Origin: Gambelia wislizenii
Taxonomy: Eukaryota > Chordata > Lepidosauria > Squamata > Crotaphytidae
Assembly (NCBI GenBank): GCA_030847615.1
Contig: JAUMIR010000004.1
Coordinates: 221,763,001-221,827,000, forward strand
Direction: 5' to 3'
DNA: 64,000 nt
Position 1 is the stretch's first letter. Each line of letters starts with the position of its first letter. Below are positions 55,604 through 64,000 of this stretch, piece by piece. The translations under genes and the position numbers were made by a program. Below the pieces are notes generated by a model. It made no database searches, had not been told where the DNA came from, and saw only the letters and a list, made by a program, of their open reading frames with translations.

Positions 55604-56098
55604 TGTCCAGTTCTGGGCACCACAATTCAGGAAGGATTTGACAAGCTGGAACGTGTCTAGAGGAGGGCGACCAGGATGGTGTGTAGTCTGGAAGCCATGC
55701 CCTATGACGAACGGCTTAGGGAGCTGGGCATGTTTAGTCTGGAGAAGAAAAGGTTGAGAGGGGACATGATAGCCATATTTAAATATTTGAAGGGATGTCA
55801 TACTGAGGATGGAGCAGGCTTGTTTTCTGCTGCTCCAGAGACTAGGACACAGAGCAATGGGTTCAAATTACAGGAAAAGAGATTACACCTAAATATTAGG
55901 AAGAACTTCCTGACAGTAAGAGCTGTTCGGAAGTGGAATACACTGCCTTGTAGTGTGGCGGAGTCTCCTGCTTTGGAGGTTTTTAAATAGAGGCTGGATG
56001 GCCATCTGTCGGGAATGATTTGATTGTGTATTCATCCATGGCAGGGGGTTGGACTGGATGGCCCTTGAGGTATCTTCCAACTCTATGATTCTTTCTAT
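55604..56098 (+). mobile_element. CR1 LINE, 3' end only
   Basis: Starts at 'VQFWAPQFRKD'-equivalent text (TCCAGTTCTGGGCACCACAA), with the frame 55676-55990 giving 'LEAMPYDERLRELGMFSLEK', 'LFSAAPETRTQSNGFKLQEK' and 'RKWNTLPCSVAESPALEVFK'. It ends 'TTCCAACTCTATGATTCTTT'. Similar in age to the copy at 17330. Confidence 0.9.
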
Positions 56099-56429
56099 GA
56101 AAGGGGCTTTATTTATCTGTTTATTTATTTAACTAGCTGTACTCAGCGTAACATACACTGTTATAGTAGATTTGAAAGGTTCACACAGTTCAGCTTCACA
56201 CTATTATTGTGTGTGTGGGGGGGAAATACCACAAAAATCTATACAACCACTGAGTGACCGCCTGGCTGGCTCTCCTGCTTGGGACTCGTAGGCCTTTGTG
56301 GCGCAGTGGATTCTCCTCTTGTGCTCCCACAGCGAGGCATATAGTGGAGGTGGGGGGCTCAATTTAGGCTCCTGGAGTCCTTGCCATGGCTTTTGGGTCA
56401 CAAACACACAACAAGAGGGTTCTACGAAA

Positions 56430-56538
56430 ATCTCAGTAAAGCTACAAGACACTATCTGAAGTAATACTATTTTTATACAGAAATAGGTAAAGCCTTATCT
56501 ATGTGAAATGTGAAGTGTATACAAAAATTAATAAAGTT
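56430..56538 (+). repeat. Left inverted terminal repeat of the Penelope-like element
   Basis: Begins ATCTCAGTAAAGCTACAAG and ends near AATTAATAAAGTT. It matches the reverse complement of 62926-63031 with roughly 10-12 differences by eye over ~105 bp. Confidence 0.9.
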
Positions 56539-59500
56539 ATATAAAACCAATGCACATGTGTAAGTCTGAATTGTTATTTAAACCTTATGTGTCTCAAATG
56601 ATACTAATAGATAATACAATACATGTAAATAGGCTGAATCAAATAAGATGAATTAATACGTGTAGTGAATATCATTACCTTAACCAATATATACAATAAA
56701 TATCCAATACTTCAAATCAAATCAAGATATACAAAGGTATATGATTTCACATAAATGTAGTACAGCACACTATAATGTGGCAATTAGAATGATGTAATTC
56801 AATTAACTGTTACATGAAGTTTGAATGGATAAGCACTTCAAACACAGTATAGAATTCTGGATAGATAAAATTAAATCCCTGGTCGGCCATGCGGGATCTC
56901 TGACCGGGGTGTCCAATTGGGATAAGTACCCAAACAGCTCCTCTGAAACTTTTTCTGTTAGCCATTTCAGCCAGATGCCTTCCTCAGTGGATGAATTAAT
57001 TGCTATTTTTAATATGAAATTGGTGAGCATGCTATGGTGAAAGTAATATAATTTATGTTTTTATGGAGTTATAATTATCTTACCTTTTTATAGTATTGAG
57101 ATGTTCATGGAATGATTTTCAATTAATTTTGTCTCATATGTGTGTGTGTGTGTGTGTGTTATTATAATAATTATAATGACCTATTTTTTTAAAAAAATGG
57201 ATTTACATTTAAAAATGATTAATTATTTGTTTAAAAATGTAAACTTACCTTTTGACATGCCACATTTCTTTTTGGAAGGATTCTGTGGCTAACTGCTTGT
57301 TTCACTGGGATGTGTTTATATGGTGTTAGGTTAGATAGTAATCTGGAGTTTCTGACTCCTTAATTGATTAATAGATTTGACCTTTGTCCTGGAAACCTAA
57401 ATAGTGTCTCTCCGTAAGTAGAAACCCTGCGTGTAGGCTGAGAATTGTTTTCATGAAAAACTCTAAAGTCTAGCTGTCCATTTAGCCTTAATGGTTTCAA
57501 CGATCTAAATTGATGTATCCAGAACAATTCTCATTGTGTCAATTTAGTGGCTACATTATAACAGTTATAGGTGCTGGTTTAACAATGTCAATAATAAAGA
57601 ATCTTAACAATTCTGGTAGATGTTTTGCCTCAATAAAGTGTTCCCCAAGAGGACTCTCAATGTTTTTGTTCCGGATTTGACTCTTATGTTCGGAAATCCT
57701 CTGACGAATTGGTCTCAAACTTTACCCAATGTAAAGGTTATTACATGGGCATATTATAACGTAAACTGCATTTTTAGTATTGCAATTGGAAAAATGTTTT
57801 AAAGTGAATTGTTCATGAGTGAATGTTTTTATGCTGAGGGACTGATGACAACAAAGGCAATGTTCTCATTTAAAATGTCCTGTTAAATTTGGTTTTTGTC
57901 TTTTGGAAGGAGCAAAGTCCGTATGCACAAGTATATCTTTAATATTTTTGGTTGTTCTGAATGCTATCAATGGTAATTCAGAACAACCTGGAGTATTATT
58001 AACCAAGTGCCAATGTCGATAGATGATTTTTCTAATGTTATGAGCCACATGATTGAAGTCAATGGGACTGATGATTCTGGTTTCAATTGGTTTTTCTTTC
58101 GGTTTAAGCAAAGTAAAGTGATCTCTCAAATCTGCTTTGTGTCTGGCACTCTGAATAACATTCCAAGGATATCTTCTATCAATCAGAGCTTGTTGTTATT
58201 GATTAGCTGCACCGTGGTATTGGGAAATATTAGTGGCATTTCTTTTGAGACGTAAGAATTGTGAATAAGGTAAATTGTTTTTGAGTCTTCTAGGATAGCA
58301 ACTTGTGTAATGAAGCAGTGCATTACGGCCCATTGGTTTCTTAAAGTTACAGACATTAATTTTGTTATTGTTGATGTATACCATAACATCAAGGAACAGA
58401 ATCTTTTGCATATGGTAATGACAGGTGAATTTGATGTGGGGACTGACTGTATTTATCCATGTAAAGCTTTCTATTTTAGTGACATCTGTAAATAAAATGA
58501 AAATATTATCAATGAATCTGGAATATTGTAAGAAATATTTATAGTACTGTATTCACTCTTGTTTGGATTAGTGATATAAGTAGTTTCTAAATTTGTCATA
58601 CAGAGTTTTGCTATACTGGGGGTGACTACAGAGCCCATGACTACTCCTTTTACCTGTAAATAAAATTGCATTTGAAATCTAAAATAATTTTTTTCTCCAA
58701 AACAACATCTAAAGTGTCCAAAAGAAAATGTGTGGGTGGATTTTTATCAACCCTATTTTCCAAATGGTATTTTATGACTTCTCTTGCTTCTTGGTGTAGG
58801 ATGGATGTGTACAAGGCATTGACATCACGAGTAACCAAACATGTAGTAACCAAACTCTGTATTTTCAATTTTTTTTGAATAAAGTGAGCAGCATCCCTGA
58901 TGTATGATGCTGCTTTATGGACCTCGGGGCCAAGAAAAAAATCTAGATATCGTGAGAGTGGTTCAGTTAAGGACCCTGACCCTGAAATAATTGGGCATCC
59001 AGGAGGTGGGTGCCCTGGTTTGTGAATTTTTGGAAGAATATAAAATACAGGGATCCTAGGATTTTCTTTTATAAGAAAGGAGCCAATTTTTGAATATATC
59101 CCAAAGTGACAGCTTCCTGTACCATGACTCTGATTAGAAATTGAATAGAACTTGTGGGATCATTTTTTAATGGTTGGTAGTAAATTGTATCACTGACTTG
59201 TCTATTGATTTCTTATAAACAGTCTTTCTGATCAAGCAGGACAATTGCACCCCCTTTATCCTCTGGTTTCATTACTACATTATCATTGTAGGATAACGAT
59301 TTTAAAGTCCTATAAGCCCTATAGTTTAAATTAAACCACAGATGTTTTAAGATGGTCTCCACTTTTTCAGTGTCCCTCAAAACCACTCTTTCAAAAGTGG
59401 AAATATTATGGTTATTAACTGGGGGGTTGAATCTAGAAGATTTTTAAAAACTTTGTGTTGTATGATTGGTAGAGTTCCCAAAGAAGCTACAAAGTTTTAA

Positions 59501-60000
59501 TTGTCCTATCAGTTTAAAGAGATCTATCTGAGTCTGAAAAGCCTTATAATTGGGTGTTGGTACGAATGTGAGTTCTTTATTGAGAATAAAATGTTCATCA
59601 TCATTGAGTTCATGTGAAGATGAATTTACAATTAGGTCCTGGATCTGGTTCTTAGGGCATAGTTTGGATTTTGACCTGTACGTAATTGTTGGTCCATGTG
59701 TTTGGACCAGCATGGTAAGGCATCTGAATGGAAAAAAAAATTGCTATCTTTTCTGACATCCTCCCTGGATGTCACATTGCTTGAGAAATCACCCTCTGAT
59801 GACTCCCCTTCAGAGAAATGACTTGTTTTTTAATAAACTGGACTCTTTTAGTACAGTTGTCCCTCCACATTCATGGGAATTGGGGCGCAAGAACCCTGCA
59901 AATGTGAAAAAAACTGCAAATAAAAATATGCCTCCCCCACCCGACCCAATCCCCGTCCTTCCAAAGTGGCAATGGGGCTTTTCAACCCCATTTGCCACTT

Positions 60001-61790
60001 TGGGAAGTGTGTGGGGTGGCTGGCTCACCCAGACAGCCACTCCTCCTCCCTTCGTGAAGCGTGATGGCGCTGGCTGGGCGAGGGAGAGGCTTGCAAGCCA
60101 CCCCCTGCACTTCCCAAAGCCACGATGGGGCTAGAGAGCCCCATTGCAGCTTCAGGAAGGGTGGAGGGGTGGCTAGCTGGCTGGGGGGAGGCTTGCCAGC
60201 CACCCCCCGCACTTCCCAAAGCTGCAAGGAGGCTGGAGAGCCCCATCACAGCTTCAGGAACAAGGTGTTGGTTATCACCTTTAAAGCCCTAAATGGCTTG
60301 GGCCCAAGCTATCTCAGGGACCTAGGCTTGCGACCACCTCCCAGAGAGCTTTCTCGGCTGTCGCCCCCAAATTGTGGAATGGCCTGCCGGATGAGATCTG
60401 CCTATTGACATCGTTAGACAGCTTTAAAAAGGCTGTCAAGACGGATCTCTTCAGGCAGGCTTTTCCAGAATAGCTAACCCCGGCCTCAGGAACCCCCTCT
60501 GGAGGTTGATTCTGGAGCTCCTAACTGATGCTGCTTGCTAGGAAGGGTTTCTAATAACAATTGTATTATATGCTGATTTTAATTTGCATTGATTTAATAA
60601 TGTTTTAAGGGGGGGAAGGGATTTTGAGTTGTTTTATACTATGTACTATTTTACTGTTGTAAGCTGTCCTGATTGTTTGCAGAGAGGCGGGATATAAATA
60701 TTATTATTATTATTATTATTATTACTATTATTATTATTATTAGGAAGGGTGGAGGGGTGGCTGGTTGGATGGGGGAAGCTTGCCAGCCACCCCTGTGCTT
60801 CCCAAAGCTGAGATCGGGCCGGAGAGCCCCATTGCATCTTCAGGAAGGGTGGGGGGGGGTGGCTGGCTGGATGGGGGGAGGCTTGCCATCCACCACCCCA
60901 CACTTCCCAAAGCTGGGAGGAGGCTGGAGAGCCCCATCGCAGCTTTGGGAAGGGCAGAGGGGTGACTGGCTGGATGGGGGGAGGCTTGCCAGCCACCCCT
61001 GAGTTTCCAAAAGCTGCAAGGAGGCCGGAGAGCCCCATTGCAGTTTCAGGAAGAGCAGAGTGGTGGCTGGCTAGACGGGGGGAGGATTGGCAGCCACCCC
61101 CAAGCTTCCCAAAGCTGTGAGGAGGCCAGAGAGTCCCATCGCAGCTTCAGGAAGGGCGGAGGACTGGCTGGCTGGACAGGGGAGGCTTGCCAGCCACCTC
61201 CCACACTTCCCAAAGCCAAGATCGGGCCAGAGAGCCTCATCTCATCTTCGGGAAGGACTGAGGGGTGGCTGGCTGGACAGGGGGAGGCTTGCCAGCCACC
61301 ACCCCGCACTTCCCAAAACTGTGGGGAGGCTGGAGAGCCCCATCACGGCTTTGGGAAGGGTGGAGGGATGGCTTGCTGGATGGGGGGAGGCTTGCCTGCC
61401 ACCATCCCATGCTTCCCAAAGCCGCGATTAGGCTGGAGAGCCCTATTGCAGCTTTGGAAATGGTGGAGGGGTGACTGGCTGGATGGGGGAGGCTTGCCAG
61501 CCACCCCCATACTTCTCAAAGTCATGAGGAGGCTGGAGAGCCCCATTGCGGCTTCCGGAAGGGCAGAGGGGTGGCTGGCTGTCTGGGGGGAGGATTGCCA
61601 GACACCACCCCACTCTTCCAAAAGCTGTGAGGAGGCTGGAGAGCCCCATCATGGCTTTGGGAAGGGTGGAGGGGTGGCTGGCTGGCTGGGGGAGAGGCTT
61701 GCCAGCCATCCCCTCCACTTATCAAAGCGGTGATGGGGCTTGAAAAGCCCCATCGTGGCTTTGGGAAGGGCAGGGGTGTGTGGCTGAAAA
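60001..61790. repeat. Minisatellite, ~100-106-bp unit, about 13 copies
   Basis: Unit starts of the type GGAAGGG(T/C)GGAGGGGTGGC lie near 60157, 60743, 60844, 60949, 61050, 61151, 61251, 61356, 61458, 61557, 61662 and 61769, with a worn unit near 60001. Each unit contains 'GGGGGGAGGCTTGCCAGCCA', 'CACTTCCCAAAGC' and 'GGCTGGAGAGCCCCATC'. The spacing 60157-60743 equals one unit plus the L2 insertion. The ORFs rich in 'GWLDGGRLASHP' and similar are translations of this array. Confidence 0.95.
60260..60741 (+). mobile_element. L2-type LINE 3' fragment inserted in the minisatellite
   Basis: Starts at 'AAGGTGTTGGTTATCACCTT' (KVLVITFKALNGLGPSYL) and ends in (ATT)n. It follows 46465-47002 closely but lacks 70 bp corresponding to 46521-46590, with GACC microhomology at the junction. 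AGGA at 60256-60259 and 60742-60745 may be a 4-bp TSD. Confidence 0.9.
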
Positions 61791-62241
61791 GTGCCTTTGC
61801 ACCTAACTCCCCGCTCTCCCAGGGCTTGGCTCTTCACCCCAAATGGACCCAAGCCCCAGGAGAGTGGGGAGTTGGGTGTGCAGTTTAGTCGGGGAGCACT
61901 CCATTTAAATTGGCTCCTCTCCCTTGTGTGCGAGGGAGAGAAGCTGATTTAAATGGGGTGCTTGCTGAGCAAACTGTGCATAATCAGAACTATGAAAGTG
62001 AAAGCCGCGAACGTGGAGGGGCAACTGTAGATGTTTCCTTAATCCATGGGTATACTTGTTCATTCAAATAATCTTTGTCATCATGTTAAACTTTTTAATT
62101 TGATAATTTTTTAATTCACTAGAAAAAGTTTGTAATTCTTTTTCCGATGAGTCCAACCATTTCTGAATATCCTTAGGTGAATGATCTTGTGTAAGTTGAG
62201 ATTGAATGGATTCAATTTAGGTGGTGGTATTCTCAAGTTCT

Positions 62242-62570
62242 GCATTCAACCTTTCAATTAATCACCAACAGTGGTCCGCCCTGGCCTCACATCAGGAGGC
62301 ATGGAGACGCACTATCCACAATGCTGCAGCCTCATTTGAGAACTCATGCCGAACAAGTCTTGAAGAGAAACGACAACGCAGAAAGAATCACAACCCAAAA
62401 ACATCACCCAAGGAGACCTTCTGCTGTGCTTTTTGCAACCGGACTTGTTTATCTCGGATTGGCCTTTTTAGTCATCAGCGCGCTTACAGAAAGCGCGGGA
62501 TGAGTCCTTCCTGAATCTTCGTTTGTGAAGAGAGAAAAAAAGCCAGCCAGCATTCAACCTTTCAATTAAT
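62242..62570 (+). mobile_element. Zinc-finger LINE 3' fragment with 21-bp TSD
   Basis: The inserted body is 62263-62549 ('HQQWSALASHQEAWRRTIHN', then 'CAFCNRTCLSRIGLFSHQRA', ending TTTGTGAAGAGAGAAAAAAA). It is flanked by identical 21-bp copies beginning GCATTCAACC at 62242-62262 and 62550-62570. The TSD proves target-primed insertion into the Penelope-like element and fixes the LINE's 3' end. Confidence 0.95.
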
Positions 62571-62925
62571 AACAACATTAAGTTGAATGAGCATTTCTTT
62601 AGTATCAATGCCAATTTCTTCTTAAAGTCATTATCATGAATAAACAGTCCAGGGCTCTTTTGAATTCTCAGTCCTCTATGAATCCTAGAGGACTTGCAAT
62701 ACTCTGCCAAAGTAGTGGCGTGTAAGTCCATCCTGATGAATTGTTTGTGCAAATTCTCTAGGCCTTGCCAATTGTCCCCTAATGAGGATGAGTCCTGTTC
62801 ACTAAACAATGATCTGTTAGAAATAATTCTATTTTTATCAGCTTCATCAAATGCAAAAACATTTTTCTATTCTGCCATCTCGCCTAGCACCTAACTGTAC
62901 CTTGGTAACACAAACACAGAACACA

Positions 62926-63031
62926 ACTTTATTAATTTTTGTATACACTTCACATTGGACAGGTAAGGCGTTACCTATTTCTATATAAAAACAGTATTAC
63001 TTCAGATAGTGTCTTGTGGCTTTACTGAGAT
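62926..63031 (-). repeat. Right inverted terminal repeat of the Penelope-like element
   Basis: Reads AACTTTATTAATTTTTGTAT... to ...TTACTGAGAT on the plus strand, the inverse of 56430-56538. Confidence 0.9.
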
Positions 63032-63321
63032 GGCTTCTGGGTTGGCTGCCCTAGCTGCTTCCCCTGTCATGGGTGGCAGTTGCGGCTCCTCCCCTTCACC
63101 ACTGCGCACTCAGGTGAGTAGCCAGCAATGGGGCCCTTGTGAGGCTGAGGGTGTCGTAGATGCCAATTGAGTGGCAGGACTGGATTGTGAGGTGGCAAGG
63201 GAATTTGCATGTGGGTGGTGATTGGCTGAAGGAGTGAGAGGAAGGAGGGGCAATGTTTTCTAAGCGGGCAATCAGCACACTGGGAAAGGAAACATACCCA
63301 AGAGTTTTATATATAGAGATA

Positions 63322-63790
63322 CCTTGCCTTTCTCCCGATATGGGACAGAAGGTGGCTCGTTTTTGAGTTAAAACCAAACACGGTTAAAACAATGAATAGT
63401 ATATAATATATATATATATTTTAAAAAATCTCATTAAACAGTAATTTAAAACATTTTTTAAAAGACAGTTACTGTATGATAATAAAGATGAAAATACAGA
63501 TATAGCACACACACACCAATTAAAAACCCCTCTGCATCAGACAATCCACACTCAAAGCCCTGAATGCTCAGAAATGTCTTCACCTGCCAGAGGAAAGATG
63601 AGTGAGAGCAAGCCAACCTAACTTCTCATGGCAGGAAATTCCAAAGTGTGAGAGCAGCCAAATATACTCTAGACCTAGACCCAGCCCCTATACACCAAAG
63701 TAGCACTACATGGAAGTGGTGGTATACTGAAATAATTCGGTTCAGTAATTGAAACATCCCATAGTCCACTGATTGGATAGCTTGGTTCAT
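63322..63790 (-). mobile_element. Probable L2-type LINE 3' end (minus strand), worn
   Basis: 'CCCGATATGGGACAGAAGGT' and 'GGCTCG' resemble the minus-strand L2 3' UTR at 13815 and 50450. Further on, 'TCTTCACCTGCCAGAGGAAA' and 'CATGGCAGGAAATTCCAAAG' correspond to the 'FLWQVKTF' and 'WNFLP.EVR' end of L2 ORF2. An (AT)n tract lies at about 63403-63419. Heavily diverged. Confidence 0.55.
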
Positions 63791-64000
63791 GCAATTGTCT
63801 GCCAAATTCTATTTCTACAGTCTCTATGTTCATTCTTCTTTTCAGTGTTCAAGGGCCAAAAATGAATTTTGTCCCCACCCCCAATGGCTAATCAGACATT
63901 CTAGGAAACAATCCAAGTAGGCAAGGCATTAGATATAAAACTGTGAGATGGACATGAAAGAGTAGAATCACTCCCTGCCCCACAACTTTTGGAAGCAAGA
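63791..64000. other. No gene recognised
   Basis: Unique-looking sequence to the window edge. Confidence 0.4.

Larger units (their letters stand above)
59854..62027. mobile_element. Tigger-like element carrying a ~100-bp minisatellite
   Basis: TIRs CAGTTGTCCCTCCACATTC / GAACGTGGAGGGGCAACTG, flanked by TA (59852-59853 and 62028-62029). 2174 bp in total, with no transposase. Almost the whole interior is the minisatellite at ~60001-61790 plus an L2 insertion. The Penelope-like element resumes on both sides. Confidence 0.85.
57500..62809 (-). pseudogene. Penelope-like polyprotein: N-terminal region, RT, GIY-YIG endonuclease (decayed)
   Basis: The minus-strand reading gives, in order: an N-terminal helical part at 62809-62570 ('HKQFIRMDLHATTLAEYCKS', 'RGLRIQKSPGLFIHDNDFKK') continuing at 62240-62050 ('SIQSQLTQDHSPKDIQKWLD'); after the Tigger-like insertion 'ILNKELTFVPTPNYKAFQTQ' with 'IDLFKLIGQL' (59713-59444); the hallmark 'VVMKPEDKGGAIVLLDQKD' at about 59285-59222; 'LVTRDVNALYTSILHQEARE' (58850-58780); 'FYLQVKGVVMGSVVTPSIAK' (58670-58600); a 'RFIDNIFIF' remnant of the catalytic motif; 'IRKIIYRHWHLVNNTPGCSE' (58060-57990); and a GIY-YIG-like 'NNLYIG*SLRPIRQRISEHK' at about 57742-57680. 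At least ten stops or shifts. RT and endonuclease jointly drive target-primed insertion in active relatives. Confidence 0.85.
56430..63031 (-). mobile_element. Penelope-like retroelement with inverted terminal repeats, itself interrupted
   Basis: A ~105-bp repeat at 56430-56538 recurs inverted at 62926-63031 (both contain CAAGACACTATCTGAAGTAA and TGTATACAAAAATTAATAAA, in opposite orientation). Between them the minus strand encodes Penelope RT and GIY-YIG motifs. Two secondary insertions (59854-62027 and 62263-62549) account for about 2.5 kb; the element alone is about 4.1 kb. LTR-like repeats that may be direct or inverted are a known Penelope feature. No clear TSD was found against the Helitron flanks. 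Confidence 0.85.
56133..63319 (-). mobile_element. Non-autonomous Helitron copy 3 (minus strand), split by a Penelope-like element
   Basis: On the minus strand the 5' end is TCTCTATATATAAAACTCTT (63319) followed by 'GGGTATGTTTCCTTTCCCAG' and 'TGTGCTGATTGCCCGC', matching copies 1 and 2. The 3' end is CAGTGTATGTTACGCTG (hairpin), a spacer and CTAG at 56136-56133, then T. The two flanking pieces (56133-56429 and 63032-63319) sum to about 585 bp, the size expected for this Helitron. Everything between is a later insertion. Confidence 0.85.

Noticed and set aside
60001..61850. Open frames up to 231 residues rich in GWLDGGRLASHP-like text
   Set aside because: Direct translation of the ~100-bp minisatellite; unit length not required to keep frame and all frames are open.

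Overview
This window looks like non-genic, repeat-dense chromosomal DNA of a squamate reptile (a lizard is most likely). That rests on the repeat mix rather than on any recognised host gene: a tRNA-derived SINE with the (ACA)n tail typical of squamates, 5S rRNA-derived SINEs, CR1, L2 and L1 LINEs, a Penelope-like element, a Ngaro/DIRS-type tyrosine-recombinase retroelement whose ORF carries an SGNH hydrolase domain, Helitrons, Tigger-like and hAT-like elements, and many short DNA transposons with 3-bp target-site duplications (TSDs). I found no convincing host coding exon, rRNA or tRNA gene. Only one weak exon candidate (32084-32347, minus) is worth testing.

Layout. Position 1-470 is the edge of a Ngaro/DIRS reverse transcriptase. 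500-10,560 is mostly unique intergenic or intronic DNA with two short DNA transposons (6046-6624, 7010-7301), a 5S-SINE and an (AG)n tract. 10,575-15,335 holds a hAT-like element, a LINE with a C-terminal zinc finger (minus) split by a SINE, and an L2 tail (minus) split by a 970-bp DNA transposon. 16,316-20,785 has two head-to-tail Helitrons abutting a 3.45-kb, nearly intact CR1 (minus) with esterase, endonuclease and RT domains. 22,540-25,793 is a Ngaro-like element (tyrosine recombinase, then SGNH hydrolase) interrupted by a foldback transposon and a second CR1. 26,968-28,715 has two more 3-bp-TSD transposons and a LINE 3' end. 28,716-33,339 is mostly unique. 33,340-41,335 is a dense cluster of the 3-bp-TSD transposons, including two long foldbacks, one of them nested. 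42,431-47,655 contains an L1 3' end, a nearly full RT-bearing L2 (plus) and a CR1 tail. 49,226-56,098 contains an ACA-SINE, an L2 (minus) with SINE and Tigger insertions, another 3-bp-TSD element and a CR1 tail. 56,133-63,319 is a four-level nest: Helitron, containing a Penelope-like element with inverted terminal repeats, containing a Tigger-like element with a ~100-bp minisatellite, containing an L2 fragment; the Penelope element also carries a zinc-finger-LINE insertion with a 21-bp TSD.

The elements do not work together as a pathway; they are a layered record of insertions. The most notable pattern is a set of non-autonomous DNA transposons sharing the terminus GG(A/C)(G/C)(A/T)TT(A/T)TCAGA and making 3-bp TSDs, from 222 to 970 bp. 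Several of these insertions can be checked inside the window, because removing the element plus one TSD copy rejoins an interrupted L2 frame or a paralogous element.
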